Below, piece after piece: positions 8,329 to 17,245 of a stretch of DNA of 33,113 nucleotides. Where the stretch lies: positions 1 to 33,113 of the forward strand of contig JAVVPE010000014.1 in the NCBI GenBank assembly GCA_036655915.1. Reading direction: 5' to 3'. The position numbers and the translations under genes were made by a program. Source of the stretch: JAVWGW01 sp036655915. GTDB lineage: Bacteria > Actinomycetota > Coriobacteriia > Coriobacteriales > Eggerthellaceae. The notes below the pieces were generated by a model that made no database searches, was not told the origin of the DNA, and was given only the letters and a program-made list of their open reading frames with translations. The number at the start of each line of letters is the position of its first letter. Within the stretch, counting starts at the first letter, position 1.

Positions 8329-8769
8329 ATGGGAAGTTTTAAATTAGGGAAAATGACACTGGGATCGCTTTTTAAGAAGCCTGAAACCATTCAGTATCCC
8401 ACGCAGCACCGCTTTGCACCCGAGGGCCTGAAAGGTCATATCGAAGTTGATATGGTGCACTGCATTTTGTGCGGCATCTGCGAAAAACGTTGTCCCACCG
8501 GGGCAATCACCGTTGATAAGCCGGCAGAAACCTGGACAATTGACCGCTTTCGCTGTGTGCAATGTGGTTCATGCACGCGGGAGTGTCCCAAGGATTGTTT
8601 GACGATGATGCCAACTTACGCACCCGCCGCAACGCAAAAAAGTGTTGATGTGAGCAAAAAACCTGCGCTGACAGAAGAAGAAAAAATGGCGAAGGACGTC
8701 AAGGAAGCACAAAAAGCTGCTAAACTGAAAGCAGCATTAGAAGCCAAGGCTGCTCGCGAACAGGTATAA
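8329..8769 (+). CDS. echF: Ech hydrogenase 2x[4Fe-4S] subunit F with Lys/Ala-rich tail
   Basis: A 146-residue ferredoxin-like subunit homologous to NuoI that passes electrons between soluble ferredoxin and EchC. It has two [4Fe-4S] motifs: C45-C48-C51-C55 in CILCGICEKRCP and C76-C79-C82-C86 in CVQCGSCTRECP. Residues 103-146 form a charged tail (TEEEKMAKDVKEAQKAAKLK onward) strongly predicted as helix, similar in make-up to the tail of EchD. It begins six bases after the echE stop. A strong terminator at 8799-8832 closes the operon. Confidence 0.93.
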   Translation: MGSFKLGKMTLGSLFKKPETIQYPTQHRFAPEGLKGHIEVDMVHCILCGICEKRCPTGAITVDKPAETWTIDRFRCVQCGSCTRECPKDCLTMMPTYAPAATQKSVDVSKKPALTEEEKMAKDVKEAQKAAKLKAALEAKAAREQV

Positions 8770-8798
8770 CCCCTTGCAGGGAACCTATCGAAGTCGAC

Positions 8799-8832
8799 AA
8801 GCCGGGTATGGGCATCTCATACCCGGCTTTTT
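8799..8832 (+). terminator. Intrinsic terminator of the ech operon
   Basis: AAGCCGGGTATG (8799-8810), a 7-base loop, CATACCCGGCTT (8818-8829), with a run of five T at 8828-8832. A 12-bp GC-rich stem 30 bases after the echF stop makes this a confident end of the ech transcript, 22 bases ahead of pgsA. Confidence 0.9.
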
Positions 8833-8853
8833 GTACGAAGGACATGTTACGAA

Positions 8854-9519
8854 ATGAAACAAGGCGATACCCCTCAAAACGATTCCTCTTCTGAAGAACT
8901 TGTCATCGACAAAGTATTCACGATTCCCAACGTGATTTCAATGCTGCGTCTGTGCCTCGTCCCCGTTTTTCTCGTGTTGCTTATGCAGGGCAACGACCTT
9001 GCCGCCGCCCTGTTGTTTGCGCTTGCCGCCGGTACCGATTTTCTTGATGGGCAGATTGCGCGGCGCACCAATACGGTGTCAAAGTTGGGGCAATTGCTCG
9101 ACCCTGCTATCGACCGCATCTTGATGATAGCCGGCGTGGGCGGCCTGTTGTTGGTGGGGCGTCTTCCTCTTTGGATTGTTGCTGTCGTGCTTATTCGTGA
9201 CCTCTTTTTGTTGGTGGGGGGCAGTTTTTTGCTCAAGCGCTACCGCCTGCGCATACCCGTTATCTATTTGGGCAAAGTTGCCACAACGTTTTTGTTCGTT
9301 GGCTTTGCCGGCGTGCTTTTGAACTGGCCGCTCATTTCTGGCTTGGGCATATGCACGTTTTCCTGGCTGCCCGGCTTCAATACCCAGATGTGCTCGTGGG
9401 GCATTTGGTTTGTCTATGTGGGGCTTATACTGTCCCTTATCACAACGGTCATATATGTGGCACAGGCGCTACGACAGCTTAAGCACATTGATGAACAGGC
9501 GGAAGCCGGAATTTCATGA
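8854..9519 (+). CDS. pgsA: CDP-alcohol phosphatidyltransferase, probable phosphatidylglycerophosphate synthase
   Basis: A 221-residue membrane enzyme of the CDP-alcohol phosphatidyltransferase family. PgsA joins CDP-diacylglycerol with glycerol-3-phosphate, the committed step to phosphatidylglycerol and cardiolipin. The catalytic signature D-x2-D-G-x2-A-R-x8-G-x3-D-x3-D is present as DFLDGQIARR then GQLLDPAIDR (about residues 66-92). About five to six hydrophobic helices follow. The N-terminus is a hydrophilic Ser/Glu-rich stretch of about 20 residues. A related substrate such as inositol phosphate cannot be excluded from sequence alone. The stop codon overlaps the start of the VanW gene (ATGA), which implies translational coupling. 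Confidence 0.8.
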   Translation: MKQGDTPQNDSSSEELVIDKVFTIPNVISMLRLCLVPVFLVLLMQGNDLAAALLFALAAGTDFLDGQIARRTNTVSKLGQLLDPAIDRILMIAGVGGLLLVGRLPLWIVAVVLIRDLFLLVGGSFLLKRYRLRIPVIYLGKVATTFLFVGFAGVLLNWPLISGLGICTFSWLPGFNTQMCSWGIWFVYVGLILSLITTVIYVAQALRQLKHIDEQAEAGIS

Positions 9520-11669
9520 GTGGTTTGCACCGAAAAAGCGTCGCGCGCAAACGTCGTAGCGCACCACAGCAATCCTCTTCGCCTTCCCGGCATACAGCGG
9601 GTCATCCTGCTAAAACGTCGCGCGCACACGCACCGGCCAAGGGTTCAAAACGCACGAATTCCACCTACAACAAGCCGCAGCTTTGGACAAAAAATGCGCC
9701 GGCACCCACAAATCCCGTTTGGGCGGCCCTAAGAAGCATCGGGTCATTTTTAGCCGCAGCGCTCATGTTTGGAGTAGGGGGCCTTGCCCACGCTGCACGT
9801 TTTGTGTTCGGAGGGTTGTTCAAGCTTATACGCCGCAGCAAAGTGGCGCTTATCGCGGTGGCCATCGCCGTGCTTGTGCTGGCGGGTGTTGCGGTGGACA
9901 CCGGCCTAAACTGGGGGAAGGTGTATCCCGGCATCAAGGTGGGCAGTGTTGATGTGGGGGGCAAAACCGCCGAAGAAGCGCAAACGCTTTTGCGGGCCAC
10001 CTATGCGCCACGGCTCAACGATACCACGGTGACCATCTATGCCAGCGAAACGGCGCAGCAAAATGCCGTTGCGGACACCTTGGCTTCAGAAGGCTTGACC
10101 GAACAGCAGTCGCTTGATGAAGCGCGCTTGAACACCACGCACTGGACAACGGACGGATCACAGCTGCAGGCAAGCTACGATGCCGCGGACCAGGCAGCAC
10201 AAGCTCTTGCTGTGGGGCGTGGTGATGGTGGGATAGCCAAACGTGTGGAAGTTTTTTTCTCGGGAGCAACCCTTGCCCCGCAAGCTAAGTTTGCCCACCA
10301 GGCCACAGAGGCGCTTGCCCAGGAAATCGATAGGACCATCGGCAAGCCTCGGCTTGATTATTCCCTGGCAGTTGTTGACGGTATTGCAGCTGTTGTACCT
10401 GGCCATGATGGTGATATGATTGATCGAACCACTTTTGAAAACGAATTGAATGCGGCCTTTTTGCAAAGTGAATCGGCGGATGTTTCCTTTGTTGCGCACA
10501 CGGATTACGCCCCTTTGCGCATCGATGAGGCGCTTGCGCAAAAATCCTGTGCACTGGTCAATGCGGCCGTCAGCACCGGTGCCGATTTCACCTTCAAACA
10601 GGCAACATTTCACGCCGATCCCAGCTTGCTTGGGTCGTGGGTGCAAACGCGCGTAGCGCAGGGCGATGAGGGCTATACGCTTGAACCCTACATCGAGGCC
10701 GCCAAGGCAAAAACGGCGCTAATCGACAACCTTAATGTTGCCTTTACCGGGGAAAACCTGCGCCTAGAGTTCGTTTCTGCGGGTGATGAAATTTTGGTGA
10801 ACACCAATTCGCAGGCAACGATGCCGCAGGTTCAAGGCGCTATCGAAGCCCTAGATACGCTGCTGTTCAAATCGCCGCCACCCACCCAAACGCTGCAGAT
10901 AAGCGTTGAAGAGGTGTCTATTCCGGCCACTCTCAGCTTCGATGAGGCGCTAAGCTACGGGCTCATCACCTGTTTTGCCGATTACACGACCGAATACACA
11001 GCGGGTGTTGTGGCGCGCAATCACAACATCCACCTCGTTGCCGATCTGCTTGATAACTCTATCGTCAAAAGTGGGGGCACCTGGTCTTTTAACACTACGG
11101 CGGGTAACTGCAATGAAGAAGCGGGTTTTCAAGCCGCAGGGTCGATAGTCGATGGGGAATACACCGATGAAATAGGGGGCGGCATCTGCCAGGTTGCCAC
11201 AACCGTGTTCAATGCCGTCTACAATGCGGGCTTCCCCGTGTTGCAGCGCGTGAATCATTCCCTCTATATTGCCAGCTACCCTGCAGGGCGCGATGCGGCC
11301 GTAAGCTATCCCAGTCCCGATTTGGTATGGAAAAACGATAGTACTTCGGATGTGCTTTTCAAGATGAGCTACACCGATACCACGGTTGTCGCTAGACTTT
11401 ATGGTGTGAACCCCGAATATCGCGTCGAAACGCGAGAAGGCGAGTGGAGCGCCGGCGAAAAGTTTAAAACGAAAACCGTTGAAGACGCAACAATGCAGCA
11501 GGGCAGCAGCTATGTCAAAACATCGGGCGCCGATGGCCGCAAAATTACTATCGTGCGCAGCGTTACAGACAAACACGGCGCGCTGCTACATGAAGATGTC
11601 TTTGAATCGAACTACGATCCTAAAGATGAAGTAAAAGTTGTGGGAACAATTCCCAAAACAACGCAGTGA
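9516..11669 (+). CDS. VanW-family membrane-anchored cell-envelope protein
   Basis: 717 residues. The N-terminal about 65 residues are basic and Ser/Pro-rich (cytoplasmic). Hydrophobic segments follow at about 67-92 and 108-128, the latter being the likely membrane anchor. The extracellular part contains repeated putative peptidoglycan-binding domains of the YoaR type (about 135-450), for example PGIKVGSVDVGGKTAEEAQ. Next comes a VanW domain (about 505-635) with GGTWSFN, GGGICQVATTVFNAVYNAG and SYPAGRDAAVSYPSPDL. The C-terminal segment (about 665-710) resembles a G5 domain. The biochemical role of VanW is unknown. The family is common in Gram-positive bacteria and is usually unrelated to vancomycin resistance outside van clusters; none is seen here. 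Translation is coupled to pgsA. Confidence 0.88.
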   Translation: MSGLHRKSVARKRRSAPQQSSSPSRHTAGHPAKTSRAHAPAKGSKRTNSTYNKPQLWTKNAPAPTNPVWAALRSIGSFLAAALMFGVGGLAHAARFVFGGLFKLIRRSKVALIAVAIAVLVLAGVAVDTGLNWGKVYPGIKVGSVDVGGKTAEEAQTLLRATYAPRLNDTTVTIYASETAQQNAVADTLASEGLTEQQSLDEARLNTTHWTTDGSQLQASYDAADQAAQALAVGRGDGGIAKRVEVFFSGATLAPQAKFAHQATEALAQEIDRTIGKPRLDYSLAVVDGIAAVVPGHDGDMIDRTTFENELNAAFLQSESADVSFVAHTDYAPLRIDEALAQKSCALVNAAVSTGADFTFKQATFHADPSLLGSWVQTRVAQGDEGYTLEPYIEAAKAKTALIDNLNVAFTGENLRLEFVSAGDEILVNTNSQATMPQVQGAIEALDTLLFKSPPPTQTLQISVEEVSIPATLSFDEALSYGLITCFADYTTEYTAGVVARNHNIHLVADLLDNSIVKSGGTWSFNTTAGNCNEEAGFQAAGSIVDGEYTDEIGGGICQVATTVFNAVYNAGFPVLQRVNHSLYIASYPAGRDAAVSYPSPDLVWKNDSTSDVLFKMSYTDTTVVARLYGVNPEYRVETREGEWSAGEKFKTKTVEDATMQQGSSYVKTSGADGRKITIVRSVTDKHGALLHEDVFESNYDPKDEVKVVGTIPKTTQ

Positions 11670-11749
11670 TCACGCATTATGACCTTGCAGCTTAAAGGCT
11701 TTTGATGCTCTTCATAGACAGAACCGAAACGAAGAAGAAAGGTGCACCC

Positions 11750-13057
11750 GTGTATTTCCAGCCAGAACTTGAAACCATGGAGCCTCAAGACCTCACAACG
11801 TTGCAAACCCAGCGTTTGCAAGCACTTGCCGCCTACGTCTATGAGCGTATTCCTCACTATCGGGAAGCGTTTGATGCCAAAGGCGTGAAACCTGAAGATA
11901 TAACTTGTCTTGCCGACATCACGAAGCTTCCCTTTACAAAGAAGCAGGATTTGCGCGATGCTTACCCCTTTGATATGTTTGCGGTGCCGCGCAGCGAAGT
12001 GGTGCGCATCCATTGTTCTTCGGGCACCACGGGCACGGCAACCGTTGTGGGCTACACGGAAAACGACCTGCAAAACTGGGGCGATTGTTTTGGGCGCTTC
12101 ATCGTGGCGGCGGGCGGTTCAAAGGAATCGGTCGTGCAAGTGTCTTATGGCTATGGCCTGTTCACCGGCGGGCTGGGTGCGCATCGCGGCGTTGAATCCG
12201 TGGGTGCGGTGGCACTGCCCATGTCTTCGGGCAACACGAAACGTCAGGTGCAGCTTATGCACGATTTCGGCACGAACATTTTGTGCTGCACGCCCACCTA
12301 TGCCTTGCTTATCGCCGATACCGCTTTGGAAGAAGGCTATGAACCTGCCAAGGATTTCCCCATTTCAGCGGGCATTTTGGGTGCGGAGCCCTATTCTGAG
12401 GGTATGCGTGTCGAAATAGAGAGCAAGTTGGGCATTCGGGTGCATGACATCTATGGCCTTTCCGAAGTTATGGGGCCGGGCGTGGCCTGTGAATGCGAAT
12501 GTCAAAACGGGCTTCATGTGTGCGAAGACCAGTTCATTATCGAAATTGTTGACCCCACTACCCTTGAACCTGTGCCCGATGGTCAATGGGGCGAAGTGGT
12601 GTTTACCACGCTTGTGAAAGAATGTTCGCCACTCATTCGCTATCGCACGCGCGATATATCCCGTATTTTGCCAGGAAAATGCGACTGCGGGCGCACGTTT
12701 CGCCGCATGGATCGCATCACGGGACGCACCGACGACATGCTTATCATCCGCGGCGTGAATGTGTTCCCCTCGCAAATCGAAGAGGTTATCACCACATTCC
12801 CCGAAATTGCAACGCAGTACCAGATTGTTCTCACCAGCAAAGGCCCGCTCGATCACGTGCAGCTGCAAATTGAAACGGTGCCCGAATTCCCGTTTGACGA
12901 AATTCGCAAGCTGGAAGATATCAAACGTCGTCTTGCTTCAGAATTAAAGAGTAATTTGCAGGTGCAGGTTGAAATCAAGATTGTCGAACCTAAAACCATC
13001 GCGCGCAGTGAAGGCAAAGCACGCCGCATCATCGATTTGCGCGGGGAAGGAAAGTAG
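11750..13057 (+). CDS. Phenylacetate/arylacetate-CoA ligase homologue 1
   Basis: About 435 residues of the PaaK branch of the adenylate-forming enzymes, which convert arylacetate, ATP and CoA to arylacetyl-CoA. Motifs are CSSGTTGTATVVGYT (residues 89-103), YGLSEVMGPGVACECE and the hinge region TGRTDDMLIIRGVNVFPSQIE. A CDCGRTFRR segment is typical of the family. The phosphate-binding loop reads SSGTTGTA, whereas PaaK proteins and paralogue 2 have SSGTTGKP, so the usual lysine is a threonine. The start is placed at GTG 11750, after AAAGG, giving MYFQPELETM, a usual PaaK beginning; an in-frame ATG at 11705 with AAAGG before it is the alternative. A tandem-ACT gene follows two bases later. Confidence 0.85.
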   Translation: MYFQPELETMEPQDLTTLQTQRLQALAAYVYERIPHYREAFDAKGVKPEDITCLADITKLPFTKKQDLRDAYPFDMFAVPRSEVVRIHCSSGTTGTATVVGYTENDLQNWGDCFGRFIVAAGGSKESVVQVSYGYGLFTGGLGAHRGVESVGAVALPMSSGNTKRQVQLMHDFGTNILCCTPTYALLIADTALEEGYEPAKDFPISAGILGAEPYSEGMRVEIESKLGIRVHDIYGLSEVMGPGVACECECQNGLHVCEDQFIIEIVDPTTLEPVPDGQWGEVVFTTLVKECSPLIRYRTRDISRILPGKCDCGRTFRRMDRITGRTDDMLIIRGVNVFPSQIEEVITTFPEIATQYQIVLTSKGPLDHVQLQIETVPEFPFDEIRKLEDIKRRLASELKSNLQVQVEIKIVEPKTIARSEGKARRIIDLRGEGK

Positions 13058-13059
13058 TC

Positions 13060-13485
13060 ATGATAGATCAATTAACGGTATTTCTCGCAAATGAAAAGGG
13101 GCGTCTGGCCAGCGCTTGTCGCGTTATTGCCGATGCGCATATCGATATGCATGCGCTCTTTTTGGCAGACACGCAAGATTTCGGCGTAGCGCGCATATTC
13201 TGCGACACGCCGCATAGGGCAGCGGAGGTTTTGGTCGCGCAGGGCTACCGAGCGACGGTTACCCCTGTTTTGGGTGTTGAAGTGCCGAATCATCCCGGTG
13301 GCTTGGCGCAACTGCTTGAGTTTTTTGACGAACAAGGTGTCAACATCGAATACGGCTACTGTTTTTCTGTCAATGGCGATACGGCCATTGACGTGCTTAA
13401 AGTAAGTGATCCCAGCGTTGAGGAAAAACTTGCGGGTACCCATTATGTTTCGGTAAAACCCGAGGACATCTATGCACTTGATTGA
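13060..13485 (+). CDS. Tandem ACT-domain protein 1
   Basis: A 141-residue protein consisting of two ACT domains and nothing else. The first begins LTVFLANEKGRLASACRVIADAHIDM and the second GVEVPNHPGGLAQLLEFFDEQGVNIEYGY, both with the characteristic Gly at the first loop that binds amino-acid ligands. Such stand-alone ACT proteins are often encoded next to IorAB and PaaK-type ligases and probably sense an aromatic or branched-chain amino acid, though no mechanism has been shown that I can cite. It starts two bases after the CoA ligase, with AAGGAAAG as ribosome binding site. Its end overlaps the next gene by 14 bases. Confidence 0.85.
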   Translation: MIDQLTVFLANEKGRLASACRVIADAHIDMHALFLADTQDFGVARIFCDTPHRAAEVLVAQGYRATVTPVLGVEVPNHPGGLAQLLEFFDEQGVNIEYGYCFSVNGDTAIDVLKVSDPSVEEKLAGTHYVSVKPEDIYALD

Positions 13486-14908
13486 TGCTTTGAAAACACA
13501 TCCGGCGCTTTATCGCTGCGTAGGCCTTTTTATGGCCTGCGCACTTGCGCTTGGACCTGCCCTTTTCCTTGGCACCACGCCCGCCGTGGCCGACGTGCGC
13601 AAAGCCGATGTTATCTTGGGGGAAACCGTCGATGCGCGTGGTTTGGCTGTGGCATCTTGTCCCAGCATAGATGCAGAATACGCCCTGGTCATGGATGATG
13701 CAGGCAGGGTGTACTACGAACGCAACGCCGCAAGTGCCACCCCGATTGCTTCTATCACCAAAGTGATGACGGCGATTGTTGCCCTTGATGCGGCCGCGCT
13801 TGACACCCCTCTAACCGTCAGTGCAACAGCGGCAAGTGTGGGCGAATCATCGGCGCAGCTGCAAGAAGGCGACACGCTCACCTTGGCCGATGCCTTAAAG
13901 GCATTGTTGGTTTCTTCGGGCAACGATGCCGCAGAGGCAATAGCCGAAACCATCGGAGCCTCCTTTTTAGCAGCAGCGGGCACGCCGGGGGCAAGCCCCG
14001 AACAAAGCGTGGCTGCTTTTGTTGAGCGCATGAACCAAAAAGGCACCGAGATAGGCTTGGCAGATAGCGTGTTTGCCAACCCTCACGGCCTCGACGACGG
14101 CATCTATGCAGGAAACCAGCACAGCAGTGCCGCCGATGTGGGCGCGATGGTGCGCTATGCCATGCAAAACCAGGCGTTTCGCGACAGCGTCAGCCAGGCC
14201 ACAGCAGCAATTTCTGTAACGCGCGGCGGTGCGCAGGTCACCCTTGAGCTGCACACAACCGATGAGCTTTTAGGCGTGTTTGAAGGTGCTTGCGGCGTCA
14301 AAACAGGCTTTACCGATCTGGCCGGCCCTTCGTTTGCTGCTGCTTCCAACAGGGGGCAAGGTGATCTGTATGCGGTGGTCATCCATTCTTCCAGCGAAGC
14401 CCAGCGCTTTGTGGATGCCCAAGCGCTGCTGCAGTGGGTCTACGATCACACCATTGATTATCCGCTTGTTCACAGCACCGAAACGGCGCAATCAAGCGCC
14501 AGCAGTGCCGATGCGCAGGGGCAAACGCCTCTTGTGGCGCGTGTTGCACATACCGAATGGATCGACACCACCATTGCTGCCACCTTTGCCGACCCTGCTG
14601 CTGCCGTTTCCGTCTTCGACATAAACGGTAATGTCAGCCAATCCGTTTCTTTTGATACGATTGTTGGCAATGTGCGCGCGGGCGACAAACTGGGCAGCGT
14701 CACCTTTAAGCAGCGCAACGTCGTTTTGGCCACGGCAGATCTTATCGCCTGCGAAGATGTAGCTGCGCCCGATCTTTTTGAGGGCATCGGCATCTGGTGG
14801 GATCGCTTCTTCCGCGGATTTTCCGGAAAAAATACGGTTGCTGAAAGTGTCGTAGTGAACCAAACACCGCTTATCGTCGATAAATCAACGCCAGGCACAG
14901 CAAGGTAG
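13472..14908 (+). CDS. Serine-type D-Ala-D-Ala carboxypeptidase (peptidase S11, DacA-like)
   Basis: A 478-residue secreted penicillin-binding protein that trims the terminal D-Ala from peptidoglycan stem peptides. A signal peptide with a hydrophobic core at about 15-35 ends at AVA-DV (residue 40). The three catalytic motifs are present: S94-I-T-K97 (SxxK, nucleophile S94), S149-G-N151 (SxN) and K277-T-G279 (KTG). A C-terminal beta domain like that of PBP5 follows (about 360-440), and a short Trp/Phe-rich segment WWDRFFRGF could anchor the protein to the membrane surface. It overlaps the ACT gene by 14 bases, so it is probably co-transcribed despite an unrelated function. GAGGA upstream of the ATG is the likely ribosome binding site. 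Confidence 0.92.
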   Translation: MHLIDALKTHPALYRCVGLFMACALALGPALFLGTTPAVADVRKADVILGETVDARGLAVASCPSIDAEYALVMDDAGRVYYERNAASATPIASITKVMTAIVALDAAALDTPLTVSATAASVGESSAQLQEGDTLTLADALKALLVSSGNDAAEAIAETIGASFLAAAGTPGASPEQSVAAFVERMNQKGTEIGLADSVFANPHGLDDGIYAGNQHSSAADVGAMVRYAMQNQAFRDSVSQATAAISVTRGGAQVTLELHTTDELLGVFEGACGVKTGFTDLAGPSFAAASNRGQGDLYAVVIHSSSEAQRFVDAQALLQWVYDHTIDYPLVHSTETAQSSASSADAQGQTPLVARVAHTEWIDTTIAATFADPAAAVSVFDINGNVSQSVSFDTIVGNVRAGDKLGSVTFKQRNVVLATADLIACEDVAAPDLFEGIGIWWDRFFRGFSGKNTVAESVVVNQTPLIVDKSTPGTAR

Positions 14909-14959
14909 GGTATGCTTGGACATAAGCTTTAATGGGTACAAAGAAAGGGTGGCAACGCC

Positions 14960-15406
14960 ATGAACGACCTATGCCCCATATGCAATAGCCCTGTGGATGC
15001 GCACGATAGCGTGTGCCCCGCGTGCGGCTTTAAACTTTTCGGGTCAACACAAAGTTTCACACCGCTTAAGCTTTCGGGGGAAGATACTTTGGCTAGTGCA
15101 CCCCCTGCCTCTTACAAGGCGATGTTGCGCGTGGTGCATGGCCCTCAAATTGAGACGATTTTCAATCTGGGCGAAACCCCCCTCACTATTGGTCGCAGCC
15201 CTGAATGCGATATCTTCTTAAACGATATGACCGTTTCACGCCAGCATGCAACGGTTACGCTGGGCAGTGATGGTTACAGCATCGTTGATACCAATTCGTT
15301 CAACGGCATATGGATCAACAACAAAAATGTGAACGATGCCCTGCTCAAAGAAGGCGACATTGTCCAAATTGGCGCTTTTTGCCTTATCTACGAAGAGCGC
15401 GCTTAA
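14960..15406 (+). CDS. Zinc-ribbon and FHA-domain protein
   Basis: A 148-residue protein with an N-terminal zinc ribbon (C5, C8, C19, C22 in CPIC and CPAC) and a C-terminal FHA domain (about 55-145). The phosphothreonine-binding residues are visible: GRSPECDIFLND, SRQHATV and NSFNGIWINN. FHA domains read Ser/Thr kinase signals; in actinobacteria such proteins usually take part in cell-wall or division signalling, which fits its position after a D-Ala-D-Ala carboxypeptidase. No kinase gene is in the window. AGAAAGGGTGG lies upstream of the ATG at rather long spacing. Confidence 0.88.
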   Translation: MNDLCPICNSPVDAHDSVCPACGFKLFGSTQSFTPLKLSGEDTLASAPPASYKAMLRVVHGPQIETIFNLGETPLTIGRSPECDIFLNDMTVSRQHATVTLGSDGYSIVDTNSFNGIWINNKNVNDALLKEGDIVQIGAFCLIYEERA

Positions 15407-15484
15407 CCCCGCACCCCACGGCTGGGGCAAAAAATGAAATTAGGAGCGCCCACGCTGGCACCCCTTGAATGAAAAGGATACGCT

Positions 15485-17245
15485 ATGCTGCTTTTATCAG
15501 GAAACGAAGCCATTGCGCAGGGGGCTTGGGAAGCGGGTGCCCATATCGGCGTCGCTTACCCGGGGACCCCTTCAACAGAAACGATGGAGGCCTTCGCCGA
15601 AAAAGAGGGCGTGTATGCCGAATGGTGCACCAATGAAAAAGTAGCACTTGAAGTGGGCTTGGGGGCGAGTGCGGCGGGTGCGCGCGTTTTGGTTACCATG
15701 AAGCACGTGGGTGTCAACGTTGCCGCCGACCCCTTGTTCACGTCTTCTTATACCGGGGTAGGGGGCGGTTTGGTCATTATGGCCGCCGATGATCCGGGTA
15801 TGCATTCGTCGCAAAACGAACAGGATTCGCGCTTTTATGCCCTGGCTGCTCGCGTGCCAATCTTAGAACCTGCCGATTCCGCTGAAGCCCTTGAGTTTAC
15901 GCGTGCCGCCTTCGCGCTTTCAGAGCGCTTTGACACTCCGCTGCTCATTCGTTCCACCGTGCGCATCTCGCACACGAAAACGCTGGTGGAAGTGGGCGAG
16001 CGCTGTCAGCAGCCACTCAAGGAATACAAAAGCGATGCCGGCAAATGGGTTATGATGCCCGCCTTTGCCAAGCCGCGTCGCACGGTGCTCGATGCGCGCG
16101 TCGATGATTTGCGCGCCTGGGTTGAAACCTGCCCGCTTAACAGCTTTGAAGCACAATCGAGTGCCGTGGGCATTATCTGTTCGGGTGCGGTATATCACTA
16201 CGTTAAAGAAGCGCTGCCTGAAGCGAGCGTTTTCAAGCTGGGCGTGACCTGGCCTTTGCCGGCGGCAGCCCTGCAAGATTTTGCGGCAAGCGTGCAAGAT
16301 GTGTACGTGATTGAAGAAGCTTCCGATTATCTTTCCACTCAGATAAAGGCGCTGGGCATTGCGCTGTCAACACCTTGTGGCACCGCGCTGCCGCTGGCGG
16401 GCGAACTGACGCCGCGAGCAATTCAGTGTGCGTTTGGTGCCGCGGTGCCCAACCACTTAAGGGCCCCCAGCGATGTGCCTGGCCGGCCGCCTGCACTGTG
16501 CCCGGGGTGCCCGCATCGCTTGGTGTTCAAGGAACTCAAGCGTATGCGCGCCATTGTTACGGGAGACATCGGCTGCTATACCTTAGGCGCCCTGCCCCCT
16601 TTGTGTGGCATGGATACCTGCGTTGACATGGGCGCTTCTATTTCCATGGCCCACGGATTTGAACTGGCCTTGCAGGGAACAGAGCACCGACCCATCGTGG
16701 GGATAATCGGGGATTCCACCTTCGCGCATTCCGGTTTAAGCTCGCTTATCAGCACCGCCTACAATAGGGGTGGTGGCACCATTGCCATTCTTGATAACAG
16801 AACAACAGCCATGACCGGCCGTCAGGGCAATCCTTTTAATGGCGAAACCCTGCAGCAGCGCCCCACCACCGAAATGGGCATTGAGCGCATTGTTGAAGCG
16901 CTGGGCATTAGCGATGTGCAAACGGTAGATCCCCACGATGCCAAAGCGGTGCGCGCTGCTCTGAAGGCGGCTTGCTCAAGCCCCGATTTAAGCGTGATCG
17001 TATTTCGTGCACCCTGCGTTTTGATCGATCGCATCAAGCAACCGCGCTTTGAAGTCAACGCTTCTTGCACGGCCTGTGGCGTGTGCATTTCCCTTGGTTG
17101 CCCGGCACTTTCGTGTGATCCCCTTACGGGACAGGCCGCCATCGATGCGACGCTCTGCATCGGCTGCGCGCAATGCGCGCAATACTGCAACTTCGGTGCT
17201 ATTGTGCGCGAAGACGCTTGCATGAAAGGGGCTTCCCATGTCTAA
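15485..17245 (+). CDS. iorA: Indolepyruvate:ferredoxin oxidoreductase, alpha subunit
   Basis: A 586-residue cytoplasmic subunit that oxidatively decarboxylates aryl-pyruvates (indolepyruvate, phenylpyruvate, hydroxyphenylpyruvate) to arylacetyl-CoA and reduces ferredoxin. The order is: pyrimidine-binding transketolase domain with VAYPGTPSTE (residues 23-32), a middle domain, a TPP-binding domain starting CPGCPHR (about 340) with GDS (about 408) through LDN (about 436), and a C-terminal dicluster ferredoxin domain (about 525-570) with CTACGVC and CIGCAQCAQYC. One cluster motif reads CISLGCP and has a longer spacing than usual. AAAAGGA precedes the ATG. The last eight bases overlap iorB. Confidence 0.95.
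   Translation: MLLLSGNEAIAQGAWEAGAHIGVAYPGTPSTETMEAFAEKEGVYAEWCTNEKVALEVGLGASAAGARVLVTMKHVGVNVAADPLFTSSYTGVGGGLVIMAADDPGMHSSQNEQDSRFYALAARVPILEPADSAEALEFTRAAFALSERFDTPLLIRSTVRISHTKTLVEVGERCQQPLKEYKSDAGKWVMMPAFAKPRRTVLDARVDDLRAWVETCPLNSFEAQSSAVGIICSGAVYHYVKEALPEASVFKLGVTWPLPAAALQDFAASVQDVYVIEEASDYLSTQIKALGIALSTPCGTALPLAGELTPRAIQCAFGAAVPNHLRAPSDVPGRPPALCPGCPHRLVFKELKRMRAIVTGDIGCYTLGALPPLCGMDTCVDMGASISMAHGFELALQGTEHRPIVGIIGDSTFAHSGLSSLISTAYNRGGGTIAILDNRTTAMTGRQGNPFNGETLQQRPTTEMGIERIVEALGISDVQTVDPHDAKAVRAALKAACSSPDLSVIVFRAPCVLIDRIKQPRFEVNASCTACGVCISLGCPALSCDPLTGQAAIDATLCIGCAQCAQYCNFGAIVREDACMKGASHV

Noticed and set aside
3501..8769. Complex I (Nuo) fragment or cysteine-less Mbh/Mbx-type complex instead of a hydrogenase
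   Set aside because: EchE has both Ni-binding cysteine pairs, and the gene set and order A-F match six-subunit Ech exactly.
9516..11669. Vancomycin resistance determinant
   Set aside because: VanW homology alone does not indicate resistance; no vanHAX, vanRS or ligase genes are nearby.
10950..12073. Minus-strand frames opposite the VanW and CoA ligase genes
   Set aside because: Both sense genes have intact family motifs throughout; the antisense products have no domain-like features.
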